From positions 1,268,064 through 1,332,063 of the forward strand of contig CANMVC010000002.1 of NCBI GenBank assembly GCA_947501325.1: a stretch of 64,000 nt of DNA. Reading direction: 5' to 3'. Shown here piece after piece: positions 35,752 to 45,163 of this stretch. The translations under genes and the position numbers were made by a program. The notes below the pieces were generated by a model. It did not search any database and had not been told where the DNA came from. It saw only the letters and a list, made by a program, of their open reading frames with translations. Numbering within the stretch: position 1 is the stretch's first letter; each line of letters begins with the position of its first letter. The stretch is from an uncultured Sphingomonadaceae bacterium. GTDB lineage: Bacteria > Pseudomonadota > Alphaproteobacteria > Sphingomonadales > Sphingomonadaceae.

Positions 35752-38391
35752 TTAGAATGGAAACCATTTTGGTTTCCAGGTTGCAGAGGTTGGAGATGTA
35801 ATTCTCCCGCCGCTTTGCTCAATGGCTGCAGTACAATTTGAACAAAATGGTCTGGTAGTTTCAATTGATCTTGGCTTTGCACCAATATTTTTTGCATGAT
35901 TTAGCGCAGTAATTTCAGCATGTGCTCCTGGCTGCCGGGCTGGCGTACCACCTATCGTCGATACTACTCTTCGTTGAGCTGGAGTCAAATCTCGAGCACC
36001 GCCAGCAACTACCCTGCCGTTCGAAGTTTGCAAAACTGCAGTAGTCCTCTGTTTTCTTGCAATTGGATCAAGCGCTTGGTGTACGGTTTTAGCTGTGGAC
36101 GCTAAAGAATTGTTAGAGGCGGCAGCTCTCGACGCTGCTATCCTCGTTGGCAATTGTACAACCCCAGTTACAGCCCCAGTACCGAGTTGCGGAGGCAAAT
36201 TACGGAATGCCCAATCAATTTTACCCTCTGAAAGGCCTTTCCCTAGCTCTTGTAGGTCTTTCACGACCATCTTGCCCCAACCCCATAGACCGTTAGACGC
36301 ACCTTCTTTCCCGCTTGGATCGGTTCCATTCGCCGGATCATTCCCGACATAAGCGTAGAGATTAACCTGATCCTCATAGCCAATCGGATCAGTCTGCAGG
36401 AACCGGCCCATGGTTGGAGAATAGACCCGCGCCTTGTAATGATACATTTCCAGCTCGGGGATCATAATCTGGCCGGTATACTGGAAGCGACCCTCGTTAA
36501 ACCAGTTGGGAATGCCATAATCATCATAGCCGTTAATCCACTGCACACCGGCATTGGCATCGGTGACGGCTGTGATGCTGCCCTGCCAATTGGCGTGGAG
36601 ATGGGAGCGGCTCGCAGCACCGACCGTGGCCCCGATATACCAGACGACAGGCGAGTCGACGCCGCCCGCATGGACATAGCGGTGCAGCAATGCGCCCGCA
36701 TCGCTATATTCCGCGACCAGTGCATCGCCATCATAGAGAAACTGCGTTGTGGTTTGTGCGAGGCTGCTGTTCGCATTGGTTTCGAATAAGCGCCCCATCG
36801 GATCATAGATCAGATTGGCCTCTTTCTCACCGCGCGCCGTGACCAGCCGGTTTTCTATGTCATAGGCATAGGTCGTGGTGCCATCAGTGGTCAGGTTGCC
36901 ATTGGCATCATAGGTGAAGGTCGCACCGGTATTGGTGCCGGTATATTGATTGAGACCATTGGTGGTATATTGCCGGTCAATATTATAGTGAGAGTTGGTG
37001 ATATAGGCTTTGTTGCTGATCGATTTGGAGACTATCTGGCTGGCCGTGTTATAGCCAAAGCCATAAGTCACATCGCCGTAAGTGCCGCCCAGATTATGGA
37101 CCGAGCCGCTTGGTCTGCTCGCCGCATCATAGCTGTAATTGGTGGTCGCACCCGTCCGCGTCATCGCATCGGGAAGACCGCGATTGTTATAGACATTGGT
37201 GGTTAAAACCGCTGATCCATTTTCCTTGATCTGGGTGATCCGGTCGAGCTTGTCATAATCATAGGTAAAATACTGGCCATCGGGATGCGTGACCCGGGTG
37301 CGATTGCCATTTCTGTCATATTGATAAGACAGTTTGCGCGGCGTCGCGAACATCTTGTTCGTGGTTTCCTTGACCCGGCCAAAGCCATCATAGACGATAT
37401 CGATGCCATTACCCGCGGCACTGCCAAAGCGCGCGTAGGTCTGCAGATCGCGATTATCATAGCCGTAATAGACATGGGGGGTCAGCGTATCGGGATCAGT
37501 CTTGGACACCACCCGGTTTAGCGCGTCATAATTATAGGTGATCGTCCGGCCATCGCGCTTGCGCAATGTCTTGCGATTGCCGTTGGCGTCATATGTGTAA
37601 GCCTCGTAATCGGTCGTCGATGTGGTTCCCGTATTGGTTTTATGTGGGAAATTCCATCTTATCTGCCTGTCATGGCCATCATAGACCATGCTCGCCAGGT
37701 TGCCATTGGCATCCCGAACAGTCGTCTGCTTACCATTCCAGGAGTAGGTATATGTCGCATAATCCTGCTGAATTGGCGTGCCGACCGCCTTTTGTATTTT
37801 CAAAACCTGTCCAGCAAAATCATAAATATTCTTGGTGATCCGATCTTCCTTACCCGCAGGAGGATTAGGCGAGATGGTACAGGCATTGACTGGCGAGCTC
37901 GCATAGGTTGCCGGGTCCATTCTGACCGCTGTACAAGCGGGTCGGCCCAATTTGTCTGTGTTAAATTGTGTGAATGAAACAGTTTGACCATCGCTGCCCA
38001 CAACCCGCGTCTTAACCCGCCGGTTCATCGTGTCATAGCTGTGATGGGTTGTGTTAAATACGGTAAAGCCTGGCCAGTCTTTGGGCCAAATACTGGTTGG
38101 TTGCCAGTTCGCCAGTTCGCCAGCCTCGATCTTAACCACAAGGCCCAAGGCATCATAGCTCGTCCGGGTAGCAGGATACTTTAAGCTTCCATTACCGTCG
38201 GGATCAGGACCGATGGCTCCAATGACCCGGCCATATCCATCGTAGCGTATGACGCTAGAATATTCATTTGGCTGCATATTTTGCGCGTGAGATGATGAAG
38301 CGAAAAATAGCGGTTGAAGGACAACCAATGCAATCAAGGCTGGCAGTGATGATAGGGGATGGAACCAATGCGATTTAACTAATTTTTTCAT
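35752..38391 (-). CDS. RHS/YD-repeat protein with C-terminal deaminase-like toxin domain
   Basis: The 879-residue protein has a Sec signal peptide (cleavage SHA|QNM near residue 36), YD repeats from about 45 to 640 (for example [16 protein letters not shown] and [15 protein letters not shown]) and the RHS core motif ([20 protein letters not shown], ending DPSG at 691-694). The variable tip follows. Its last 56 residues carry HAE (824-826) and FCSNC (Cys850, Cys853), the zinc-binding pattern of CDA-fold deaminases and most like YwqJ-type toxins. Nucleic-acid deamination is inferred. Unlike T6SS RHS effectors it has no PAAR domain but a signal peptide. It is downstream of another RHS gene (50-bp gap) and upstream of an immunity candidate. 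Confidence 0.85.
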   Translation of the reverse strand: MKKLVKSHWFHPLSSLPALIALVVLQPLFFASSSHAQNMQPNEYSSVIRYDGYGRVIGAIGPDPDGNGSLKYPATRTSYDALGLVVKIEAGELANWQPTSIWPKDWPGFTVFNTTHHSYDTMNRRVKTRVVGSDGQTVSFTQFNTDKLGRPACTAVRMDPATYASSPVNACTISPNPPAGKEDRITKNIYDFAGQVLKIQKAVGTPIQQDYATYTYSWNGKQTTVRDANGNLASMVYDGHDRQIRWNFPHKTNTGTTSTTDYEAYTYDANGNRKTLRKRDGRTITYNYDALNRVVSKTDPDTLTPHVYYGYDNRDLQTYARFGSAAGNGIDIVYDGFGRVKETTNKMFATPRKLSYQYDRNGNRTRVTHPDGQYFTYDYDKLDRITQIKENGSAVLTTNVYNNRGLPDAMTRTGATTNYSYDAASRPSGSVHNLGGTYGDVTYGFGYNTASQIVSKSISNKAYITNSHYNIDRQYTTNGLNQYTGTNTGATFTYDANGNLTTDGTTTYAYDIENRLVTARGEKEANLIYDPMGRLFETNANSSLAQTTTQFLYDGDALVAEYSDAGALLHRYVHAGGVDSPVVWYIGATVGAASRSHLHANWQGSITAVTDANAGVQWINGYDDYGIPNWFNEGRFQYTGQIMIPELEMYHYKARVYSPTMGRFLQTDPIGYEDQVNLYAYVGNDPANGTDPSGKEGASNGLWGWGKMVVKDLQELGKGLSEGKIDWAFRNLPPQLGTGAVTGVVQLPTRIAASRAAASNNSLASTAKTVHQALDPIARKQRTTAVLQTSNGRVVAGGARDLTPAQRRVVSTIGGTPARQPGAHAEITALNHAKNIGAKPRSIETTRPFCSNCTAAIEQSGGRITSPTSATWKPKWFPF

Positions 38392-38441
38392 TGTGAAAAT
38401 TCCCTGAAAATAACTTGGCTAACTGGCGATCTTTTAAGGTT

Positions 38442-40322
38442 CTAGTTGCAAACCTGACCGCCGGTTCCGCAGTCTTCTTCATTGGGAGGCCCGCCGCTAC
38501 CGCCACCGCTACCGCCGCCACCGGGAGAGGTTCCTCCGCCCACGACCCCAGGATATGTGGGCGTAACTCTGGGGTTAGGACTGGGTATCAATGTTGCGCC
38601 CGGGTAAGTTGCAGCAACACCAGGACATGTGGTCAAATTAGCGCGCGGTGGTGTTTCGCTAATCCTGCGACCAGTAGCATCATAACCATAACAGGTAAGA
38701 AGGTTTTCACCGTTCGATACTACCCTCATGCTATAGAGCCTGCGCGAAGTTTGTTCCGTTCCGCGGTAGTCATACATCGTTTTGACTTCGTCGCTGGTTC
38801 CAGCACAGGATGATCCGGTTTTACACAAAGACGATTCAATCAGCACACCACTTTCGTTGGCATAAACATTTCGCACCTCTGGGCGGATTAAACCCGGTCC
38901 CGGTGCAGGCAATATAATCTTGGTAGGAGAGCTTGAGCCAGCCTTTGCGGTTTGCTGACCGCTGTGAAAATAATTCAAAATGTTACGCGTTCTCGGCGGC
39001 GCATATTCAAAGTCGGTTCGATTGCCATTTGCATCGATAATCGCAATTGGTTTGTTGCAGGTAGGAGAAACTTCGCAGCTAGTAGGATATATTGCCCTCT
39101 CGGTAAAAACCTGCCCAGATTTCCCGATCTGTCTTTTTGTCAGTATGTTACCGCGAGGATCATACGAGAATTCCAAGCGATTACCCTCTGGATAGGTAAT
39201 CCTCTCCAACCTATATCCGTCATCGTAAGTATAATATGTCGTGCGGCCTAACTCATTGCGCGACTCAACAACGTGTCCCTTGTCTCTATGGGACTTTACG
39301 TAAATCTGCTTACCATCCGGGTCCGTTCTGGTGACGGTACGAAAATCCCCTGGTGTTGCATAGCTATAGGTCCAGGTGCCGTCGGCGGTTGTCACTGAAA
39401 CAACCCGGTGCTTGCTGTTATAATCGTAGTTCACGTCCGCCGCACCGCCCGGGCTTTGAATCCGGGTTATTTCTCGGTCGCTGTTGACAGTGTACCGCCA
39501 AACGGAGCCGGTGAAATCGGTGATGGTTTGTGTGGTATTTTTCGGTCGAAGATAGTGTTCATCCTTATCATTATTGTGATTCGGAGTGACGATTTTTAGA
39601 GTGCGAGCAATCGGGTCAACATTGGAATAGTAGGTTGCGTGTAACGTGACTTCTCTTTTGTAGTAGGTATCGTCAATTGGCCAATAGACGCCACCATATT
39701 GCAACCCATAATATCTGTCACCGCGATCATCAGAATGTTGCTGGACACCAAACATCGCAAGATTACCAAGCTTATAACCTGTTTCGCCGATGTTGTCCGG
39801 TCTGGTGATGAAAGGGTTTGGAATTCCAACAAAAACTAAAACATCTCCTTCACGACCCCTATATGTGCAAGTCGATGTTATATTGCTAGGCTGTTCAACA
39901 CGGCAACCAAGTGTTGATCCTGAGATCGGCTTCTTCTGAGCATAATTCTTCTTGTAGTTTTTAAATTCCTCAGACCGTCCATTATAGTTGACGGTATAAA
40001 CGCCATCTTTCTTCCAAAGTGATGGCATATCAAGATGAGTCCACCCACGACCCGTCCATTGCAAGCCAGTGACCCGCCGGGCCTGCTCGGTGCCCGTAAC
40101 GATTGTCGGCGATTGAATGCGTAGATAGCCATTGATCAAATCAACACCATTGGGGTCGACTTGTTCGAAGACCGGTACTGCAAGAGCGTCACCAAATGTT
40201 TTGGAATCCTGCGCCATTACGGTCTTTGGTACTGACGACATTAATATAGCAGTAGTGGCTAACATTGTTGCCTGACTAAGCTTGTTAGAGATGTTCAAAA
40301 TTTTTGACTGTTGCGGTTTCAT
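38442..40322 (-). CDS. Sec-exported RHS/YD-repeat protein, N-terminal partner
   Basis: The 626-residue protein has a signal peptide (cleavage VMA|QDS near residue 37), a unique beta-rich part to about 280, YD repeats (FTGSVWRYTVNSDREITRI, NYDYNSKHRVVSVTTADG and YDPRGNILTKR) and a Gly/Ser/Pro-rich tail (about 590-620) ending in Cys. It has no RHS core motif and no toxin tip. The next gene carries these, so the pair looks like one RHS shell split over two polypeptides, comparable in logic to TcB/TcC. GGAAG lies 4 nt before ATG 40322. Five small-protein genes precede it on the same strand. Confidence 0.82.
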   Translation of the reverse strand: MKPQQSKILNISNKLSQATMLATTAILMSSVPKTVMAQDSKTFGDALAVPVFEQVDPNGVDLINGYLRIQSPTIVTGTEQARRVTGLQWTGRGWTHLDMPSLWKKDGVYTVNYNGRSEEFKNYKKNYAQKKPISGSTLGCRVEQPSNITSTCTYRGREGDVLVFVGIPNPFITRPDNIGETGYKLGNLAMFGVQQHSDDRGDRYYGLQYGGVYWPIDDTYYKREVTLHATYYSNVDPIARTLKIVTPNHNNDKDEHYLRPKNTTQTITDFTGSVWRYTVNSDREITRIQSPGGAADVNYDYNSKHRVVSVTTADGTWTYSYATPGDFRTVTRTDPDGKQIYVKSHRDKGHVVESRNELGRTTYYTYDDGYRLERITYPEGNRLEFSYDPRGNILTKRQIGKSGQVFTERAIYPTSCEVSPTCNKPIAIIDANGNRTDFEYAPPRTRNILNYFHSGQQTAKAGSSSPTKIILPAPGPGLIRPEVRNVYANESGVLIESSLCKTGSSCAGTSDEVKTMYDYRGTEQTSRRLYSMRVVSNGENLLTCYGYDATGRRISETPPRANLTTCPGVAATYPGATLIPSPNPRVTPTYPGVVGGGTSPGGGGSGGGSGGPPNEEDCGTGGQVCN

Positions 40323-40410
40323 CTATCTTCCAAACTATCTAACTATTTCAATGCTATCTGGTTTTTTGGACTCAATGAGCCCGTCCAATTTTCTGAGTAT
40401 TTTTTACCCA

Positions 40411-40779
40411 TCAAGGATCCATCAACATCACGTAATAGGGCTCTGGCGAGGCCCCGTAGGTCGGCAATTGATTGCATGTCATGTTCGCTGCGACATTGTA
40501 GTAGATTCGGACATTTTTGCTTTGCGCGACAGCAGCATTGACTTGTGAGAACCATGCCCAACAGGTCTGTGCCGGAACTTCGTTCCACTCCGTGTTGAGA
40601 TTACAGATCTGGGTCCAAGAGGGATGCCAGGAACCCTTGATTACGACGGAGCCATCTTTGGTTGTATAGGCTCCGGATAGATTTCCATTACAGGCAATTG
40701 CAACGGCATTGGCAGGCGCCGAAAGCGCAATTGCGGTAATCGCTGCGGTCGCAGTTACCATCATCGTTCTGATCTTCAT
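40411..40779 (-). CDS. Small Sec-exported protein, group A
   Basis: The 122-residue protein has a signal peptide (SAPANA|VA) and a mature part with the group A pattern: first Cys strand (IACNGNLSGAYTTKDGSV), SWTQICNLNTEW, CWAWFSQVNAAVAQSK as helix, VRIYYN strand, then a Cys in MTCNQLPTYG and a final PYYVML. Same layout as the genes at 41166, 42765, 61487 and 61961. It should sit in the periplasm or outside, with two disulfides. Function unknown. It lies between the group B gene and the RHS pair, all on the minus strand. Confidence 0.8.
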   Translation of the reverse strand: MKIRTMMVTATAAITAIALSAPANAVAIACNGNLSGAYTTKDGSVVIKGSWHPSWTQICNLNTEWNEVPAQTCWAWFSQVNAAVAQSKNVRIYYNVAANMTCNQLPTYGASPEPYYVMLMDP

Positions 40780-40809
40780 TACCCGTTCCCTCTCATTGAT
40801 CGCAGCGCC

Positions 40810-41169
40810 CTATCTTGTGATGTAGAGCGCGCCGTCTTTGGATAACTCGTTGTAAGTCCCGCTATGCCAACCGATCGACGTACAAACATGCACATAGGCT
40901 TGCAGCCTAAACTGCCCGGCAAAGGCGGATAGTGCCGACGACAGAAGTTCAGAATATTGGGGATGGGATATCGGAACCCAAATTGCTTCATCCCTGGTAC
41001 ACGGGTTTGGTCCCGGGTTGCCATATGCTCCAAAGATCAGAAAACCCTGACCACGGACGATTTCGATTTTTGCCGGCACGGCGTAAGCCGTTGAACCGCC
41101 TGCCGCGATTGCAGGTAGCGCGAAGGCCATGAGTGCTGAAGCGAGCAGGGCTTTTGCGAAAACGCTCAT
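40810..41169 (-). CDS. Small Sec-exported protein, group B
   Basis: The 119-residue protein has a signal peptide (MSVFAKALLASALMAFALPA) and a mature part beginning GGSTAYAVPAKIEIVRGQGF. The shared core is LIFGAYGNPGPNPC, then HPQYSELLSSALSAFAGQ as helix, and C-terminal Cys in VHVCTSIGWHSG. The gene at 61131 encodes a closely related protein. The start is ATG 41169, which overlaps the upstream group A stop (ATGA); the longer frame to 41229 is not used. The mature protein is probably periplasmic or secreted. Confidence 0.8.
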   Translation of the reverse strand: MSVFAKALLASALMAFALPAIAAGGSTAYAVPAKIEIVRGQGFLIFGAYGNPGPNPCTRDEAIWVPISHPQYSELLSSALSAFAGQFRLQAYVHVCTSIGWHSGTYNELSKDGALYITR

Positions 41170-41519
41170 TTGACTAGCCGGACATAGCCAGGAACAGGGG
41201 CGCTCGCATATGTTGGCATTGTAGCGCACTGGGCCTGTGTCAAAGTGGGATAATAAACTACGACCTGTTTGTTTTCTGTGATGGCGCTACTCATGATGGA
41301 AAACCATGAAAAGCAGGTTTGAGGGCTAACTCCCAAACGCTCCTGATTCAGGTTGCAAATTTGCGTCCAATCCGTGCGCCATAGTCCGTATATTGTGACA
41401 TCGCCGTTTGCATATGAAATTACGTTGGTAAGGAAGCCTGAACAGCTGGTCGCGGCATTGGCGTTTGACGAAAAAGCTAACGCCAAACTGGCCAGCATCA
41501 TAAAGATGGAATTTTTCAT
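41166..41519 (-). CDS. Small Sec-exported protein, group A, coupled to group B gene
   Basis: The 117-residue protein has a signal peptide (SSNANA|ATSC) and the group A core: CSGFLTNVISYANGDVTIYG, WTQICNLNQERLGV, CFSWFSIMSSAITENK as helix, VVVYYPTL strand, Cys in QAQCATMPTYA and last strand PGYVRLVK. Its stop overlaps the group B start by 4 nt. The same A-B pair with the same overlap recurs at 61131-61849, so the pair was duplicated as a unit. GGAG lies upstream of ATG 41519. Confidence 0.8.
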   Translation of the reverse strand: MKNSIFMMLASLALAFSSNANAATSCSGFLTNVISYANGDVTIYGLWRTDWTQICNLNQERLGVSPQTCFSWFSIMSSAITENKQVVVYYPTLTQAQCATMPTYASAPVPGYVRLVK

Positions 41520-41548
41520 TTCAGACGAACTCCTCTCATGATCGAATA

Positions 41549-41851
41549 TTAGTAACCGGACCCCTTGATAGGAATCACCAGAAAGCCGTTAATTGGCAGT
41601 ACGATGATGCGGCTGGGGCCACCCGGCGTTCCGTCGCTTCCGGTCACCTCAACGCGCTTTCGATTACCGGCTGCATCATATTCGTAAACTGTCCCGAGAC
41701 CGTCATTCGCGCCGCCGTTGGTCGTTGTTCCAATCAACCGGCCAAGTGCATCATATTCATAGGTCGTGGTCCCTTGAGCCAATGCTGGACTGGATGTGGC
41801 CAGAGCAATTCCAGCGAGCGAGACGAAAAACGGTTTTATGGTATGTTTCAC
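41549..41851 (-). CDS. Mini YD-repeat protein, copy 1
   Basis: The 100-residue protein has a signal peptide (cleavage PALA|QG) and a mature part of 75 residues holding just two YD units (TTYEYDALGRLIGTTT and VYEYDAAGNRKRVEVTG), a Gly/Pro linker and a hydrophobic end (SRIIVLPINGFLVIPIKG). This is far too short to form an RHS shell alone. The mature part is almost identical to that encoded at 62342, although many codons differ. I start at GTG 41851, with AGGG 8 nt upstream and the signal peptide right after; ATG 41878 is the alternative. Confidence 0.8.
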   Translation of the reverse strand: MKHTIKPFFVSLAGIALATSSPALAQGTTTYEYDALGRLIGTTTNGGANDGLGTVYEYDAAGNRKRVEVTGSDGTPGGPSRIIVLPINGFLVIPIKGSGY

Positions 41852-41882
41852 AGGAAGGTCCCTTATGTGATGCTGCATGCGT

Positions 41883-42248
41883 TCATTGCTTTGCGACAGT
41901 CGCACGCGTGACGATGATGTCGCAGGATGAGAGCGTGGTGTTCTCAAAGTTTAAGTTGACGAGGAAAGAGGACCCGAAAGCGAGAATGAGAACGCTCGCC
42001 ATAACCTCGTAATTGGGATGGGTTTTGCTTATAAACATTCGGTTACCTGGACACGGGCCGCTATAGCCGGCAAGCCTTAAGTCCGAACCGTCGACATAGA
42101 ATATTAGGCCCAATGTATTAGGATAGAGTGTGTCAATCTGACGAAAACCGGCCCATTGTTCCGCCGCCGAAACAGGAGCTGCAAGAATTAGCAAACAAGC
42201 TGTTGCAATCGAACCTGCTACAAAACTGATTTTGGAACTCAAAATCAT
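41883..42248 (-). CDS. Small Sec-exported protein, group D
   Basis: The 121-residue protein has a signal peptide (PVSA|AEQW). The mature part reads QWAGFRQIDTLYPNTLGLIF, then a Cys (GPCPGNRMFISKTHPNYE), a helix (YEVMASVLILAFGSSF), a strand (VNLNFENT) and the last Cys (SSCDIIVTRATV). The preceding gene encodes a close relative, and the ATG overlaps that stop (ATGA), so the two are a tandem duplication in one operon. Function unknown; see the finding on fold. Confidence 0.78.
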   Translation of the reverse strand: MILSSKISFVAGSIATACLLILAAPVSAAEQWAGFRQIDTLYPNTLGLIFYVDGSDLRLAGYSGPCPGNRMFISKTHPNYEVMASVLILAFGSSFLVNLNFENTTLSSCDIIVTRATVAKQ

Positions 42249-42610
42249 GGCCTGATCTGCACACGGTTAATAACGGCCTGACAAGACGAGGTAGTAGTAT
42301 TATTGAAATTCGCACTCACATTATATTTTGCAGAAAAAGCCGTGATCAGCGAGCTGACGATCGCATCATAGTTGGCGGCAGTAATAGGAAGATTTAATCT
42401 ATTCCCAGTGCAGCCTGGATCGTTTACTTTTGCTCCATCCACTTCGAAAATAAACCCTGTAGGATATGGATAGATGGACGTAATCTTACGGTCACCGGTC
42501 CATTCACTGGCGGCCTGAGCAGAATTACTGATCAATAGCAAAACTACGACAGATGATTGAAGAATTTTTCTGATGATCGCCCCCCGAACATGAGCCCCTG
42601 TTCTGATCAA
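42245..42610 (-). CDS. Small Sec-exported protein, group D, with unusual start
   Basis: The 121-residue frame has a signal peptide (SNSAQA|ASEW) and the mature core EWTGDRKITSIYPYPTGFIF, then CTGNRLNLPITAANYD, a helix (YDAIVSSLITAFSAK), a strand (VSANFNNT) and SSCQAVINRVQI. The start is uncertain: only TTG 42610 is available, and the GGGGGG run lies 24-29 nt inside the frame. A non-standard start, such as one of the ATC codons after that run, is possible. It overlaps the next gene by 4 nt. Confidence 0.72.
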   Translation of the reverse strand: MIRTGAHVRGAIIRKILQSSVVVLLLISNSAQAASEWTGDRKITSIYPYPTGFIFEVDGAKVNDPGCTGNRLNLPITAANYDAIVSSLITAFSAKYNVSANFNNTTTSSCQAVINRVQIRP

Positions 42611-42764
42611 ATAGATATTATTATTGTTTTTGAGTCAAATGAATTGATTATTTATTTATATATGACCGTAAATGTCAAAATCACTTTTTATGTTTTGCCA
42701 TCTATAAACTAGAATCATAGTTACTGGGTAAAAAAGAAAAAGTGAACAGGTTGTTCGGTACATC

Positions 42765-43112
42765 TCAATTCAGCATGACATAATATGGTGCTGGCGCATT
42801 TCCATAAGTACCCAAAGCATCACAGGCTAGGGATGTTAGATAATAGACGCGAATATGTCGCGCCTCAACAACGGCTGTATTTACTTGCGAAAACCAACCC
42901 CGGCAGACATCTTTGGAAACGCCTTTCCAATCTGCTTTAACGTTACAAATCTGTGTATAGCTTGGATAGTAGCTTGGATTAATCATAACACTTCCATCCG
43001 CCCTTAAATGCACATCGGCGACGGTGCCGTAACAAGATGAATTCGCAAATGCCGGTGCCGCTTGCGTCAACAAAATTGCAGCCGCTGTCATTTGGAGTAT
43101 TCTCGTCTTCAT
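42765..43112 (-). CDS. Small Sec-exported protein, group A
   Basis: The 115-residue protein has a signal peptide (APAFA|NSSC) and the core CYGTVADVHLRADGSVMINP, YTQICNVKADWKGV, CRGWFSQVNTAVVEAR as helix, IRVYYLTS strand and a Cys in ACDALGTYG before PYYVMLN. It differs from the others in ending just after the last strand. AAAGGAGAAGTTAA precedes ATG 43112. It lies in its own small transcription unit, with AT-rich spacers on both sides. Confidence 0.8.
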   Translation of the reverse strand: MKTRILQMTAAAILLTQAAPAFANSSCYGTVADVHLRADGSVMINPSYYPSYTQICNVKADWKGVSKDVCRGWFSQVNTAVVEARHIRVYYLTSLACDALGTYGNAPAPYYVMLN

Positions 43113-43221
43113 TTAACTTCTCCTTTTCAAACGGCCAGCTGTTCATTCAATATTCGTTGATCAGAACCCTATTTTTACTTCAATTTTTAACGGAAATTAT
43201 AATTCTGATCGATGTCAAAGC

Positions 43222-43590
43222 CTATTCTACCGGTAGTATATCGATCCAAGCTATGCCCTCAACAGAGCCCCATGCAGGGCATGTGCCGCTGCCAGTTATG
43301 CGAACCGGGCTCTTTGAGAGTTTTGCAGATACAGCCAATGACAGCATAGCTTGCCCTGTCGGTGTAGTGGCATCAAAGGCAACTTCCCAAAAACCGTTGA
43401 CGGAGCAAGCCGCTTTAACATGGCCTGCCTTTGAGGCACCGGGCTCGACATTAATAAAAGCTACACCACCCGCACTAACCGATATTCGCGTGATGGTTGC
43501 AGGGTCCCACAAGCCAGCTGCATTTGCGGGCACCGGAAATGCCAGTGCAGCCAGAAATGCAATCCACACCGTTTTCTTCAAATTCAGCAT
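43222..43590 (-). CDS. Small Sec-exported protein, group F
   Basis: The 122-residue protein has a signal peptide (VPANA|AGLW). The mature part reads ATITRISVSAGGVAFINVEP, a Cys (AACSVNGFWEVAFD), TTPTGQAMLSLAVSAKLS as helix, VRITGSGTCPAWGSVEGI and IDILPVE. The end resembles the end of the gene at 47496 (GTCxxWGxxExxxxIxIxP), which places it in group F. AGGGGA lies upstream of ATG 43590. Disulfide-bonded, exported; function unknown. Confidence 0.78.
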   Translation of the reverse strand: MLNLKKTVWIAFLAALAFPVPANAAGLWDPATITRISVSAGGVAFINVEPGASKAGHVKAACSVNGFWEVAFDATTPTGQAMLSLAVSAKLSKSPVRITGSGTCPAWGSVEGIAWIDILPVE

Positions 43591-43635
43591 TCGAAATCCC
43601 CTGCTCCAAATTAATAAGAAAGCTGTAGGCCGTTG

Positions 43636-43983
43636 CTAGCGCACCAGCAGATATTTGTGCCCTCTTATTGTATTATAAGTATTAGCATCATGCGCGGCGC
43701 ATCCGTCAGAATATCCAGATACTTTCTTCCCCGAAGCATAGGCAGTCAACAACAATGCAAAAGCTTTGTCATAATTGGGATCTGTCTTAAGTAACATCAC
43801 AGCTGCCGTCGTTGTGCAACCATTTGGATTAGGCCAACCATCTGCATATAGCAAAAGCCCATTTGTCTGAAAGTCGACACCGGTAATTATCTTGGGAGGG
43901 TTCAGAGTCCCCCCTGCAATGGCAGCGCTAGAGCCAAAGAACAAGGCTCCCAAAAATGACATCAGAAATAGTATATTTTTCAC
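43636..43983 (-). CDS. Small Sec-exported protein, group G
   Basis: The 115-residue protein has a signal peptide (MKNILFLMSFLGALFFGSSA) that nearly equals those of the genes at 45394 and 47029, although the latter's mature part differs. The mature core is PKIITGVDFQTNGLLLYADG, PNGCTTTAAVMLLKTDPNYD, FALLLTAYASGKKVS as helix and strand, then Cys in SDGCAAHDAN and HKYLLVR. I start at GTG 43983, right after the strong AAGGAGGTGGAT; the frame opens at 43998. It is divergent from the gene at 44164. Confidence 0.78.
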   Translation of the reverse strand: MKNILFLMSFLGALFFGSSAAIAGGTLNPPKIITGVDFQTNGLLLYADGWPNPNGCTTTAAVMLLKTDPNYDKAFALLLTAYASGKKVSGYSDGCAAHDANTYNTIRGHKYLLVR

Positions 43984-44163
43984 ATCCACCTCCTTCACAC
44001 AATTTTATTGCAGGAAATCGAGGCTATTGTTCATCATAACCTCACCCGCGATTTGCCTATACCTGATCATATAAATGTTTTTGACTAATGAAACAAAAAA
44101 TATATAGTTGAGAAATATTTTTCGACATTTTTAACAATATCGAACAATAAAAAGGGCCATTGG

Positions 44164-44508
44164 GTGAAACTGATTATCAAGACTCTATTGTCGATATTTG
44201 CCATAGGATTGCTGTCACCATCAAGTGCCAGCGCTATCTACAATGCCAATATATCTGGCAAGGTCACCGCAATTTGGGCTTATACAGAGGCTGATCATAT
44301 CTATTTCAAATTAGATAATCAGCCGACCAGTCATCCAGTTTGTAATCCGAATTTTTTCGTCATTGACGCTGCCTTGCCAGCGCCGCGAATGGATCGACTC
44401 TTTGCCCGCGCCCTTACAGCCAAGACGACCGGCGAAACGATAAATATCGGTTATGATGCAACAACAGAATGCCAGAACGGATATATTAAAGTTCACCGGA
44501 TTGGTTGA
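44164..44508 (+). CDS. Small Sec-exported protein, group E
   Basis: The 114-residue protein starts at GTG 44164 with AAGGG upstream and has a signal peptide (SSASA|IYN). The mature part: ISGKVTAIWAYTEADHIYF, a Cys (SHPVCNPNFFVIDA), MDRLFARALTAKTTGETI as helix, NIGYDATTECQNGYIKVHRI at the end. The gene at 59076 encodes a clear relative (same CNxxxFxID, helix and GYIxVHR ending). It is one of the few plus-strand members in cluster 1. Confidence 0.78.
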   Translation: MKLIIKTLLSIFAIGLLSPSSASAIYNANISGKVTAIWAYTEADHIYFKLDNQPTSHPVCNPNFFVIDAALPAPRMDRLFARALTAKTTGETINIGYDATTECQNGYIKVHRIG

Positions 44509-44620
44509 TCGGGATTGGCGCGAAATTGGTCGGCGTCTTTAACATGCAGCTGGCAAAAACCGCGGCGACATTGGCCACGGATCACAAAATGACTTTCAAC
44601 TATCGTTCGGAGCGGAGAAT

Positions 44621-44980
44621 ATGATGAAAAAGGGTTTGATTGTACTGGGTTTGTTTTTCTTGGGGCTATTAGACCCCGCTTACGCCGCACGAACCCAAGG
44701 GCCGTTGATGACACCGTTAAAAGTCGATCAAATATATATGTCAGACGGGAACGCGGTATTTGTTCTTTTTCAGGGTGATTCAATGCCAAGCTGCTATGCC
44801 AATAGAGGAGGATATTTAAGAAGGTCACACCCCAATTTCGATCAGCTTTATGCACAACTCCTGATGATGGTCGCTACCAATGGTATTAGAGGCCATGTTA
44901 TTATTGACACTGTCAACCCCAATGGGGGCCAATGGGGAGACTGTGATATTGCTGGCATCTATCTTCGTCCCGAACAGTAA
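44621..44980 (+). CDS. Small Sec-exported protein, ungrouped
   Basis: The 119-residue protein has a signal peptide (DPAYA|ARTQ). The mature part: LKVDQIYMSDGNAVFVLFQG, a Cys (SMPSCYANRGGYLRR), SHPNFDQLYAQLLMMVATNG as helix, then WGDCDIAGIYLRPEQ as last strand with the second Cys. It therefore shares the common layout but is not close to any other copy. GGAG precedes ATG 44621. It follows the group E gene on the same strand (112-bp gap) and may be co-transcribed. Confidence 0.75.
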   Translation: MMKKGLIVLGLFFLGLLDPAYAARTQGPLMTPLKVDQIYMSDGNAVFVLFQGDSMPSCYANRGGYLRRSHPNFDQLYAQLLMMVATNGIRGHVIIDTVNPNGGQWGDCDIAGIYLRPEQ

Positions 44981-45163
44981 ATCCTTTAGCATTGGCCTAT
45001 CCGCCTTGATGAATATGAAGCCCCGTTGACAAAGCCGGTAGCAAACGAAAAGGGAGAAGAAACTTGCAAAGTTTGAAAAGGATAGTGCTATCGCTTTTTA
45101 CATTTAGCACCAGAAGCCACGCCGCAGGCGAATGTCTTGCCCTCAGGTCGACAGTTATCTAGG

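Noticed and set aside
35752..40322. T6SS-linked RHS effector
   Set aside because: Both proteins have Sec signal peptides, no PAAR domain is present, and no T6SS gene lies nearby.
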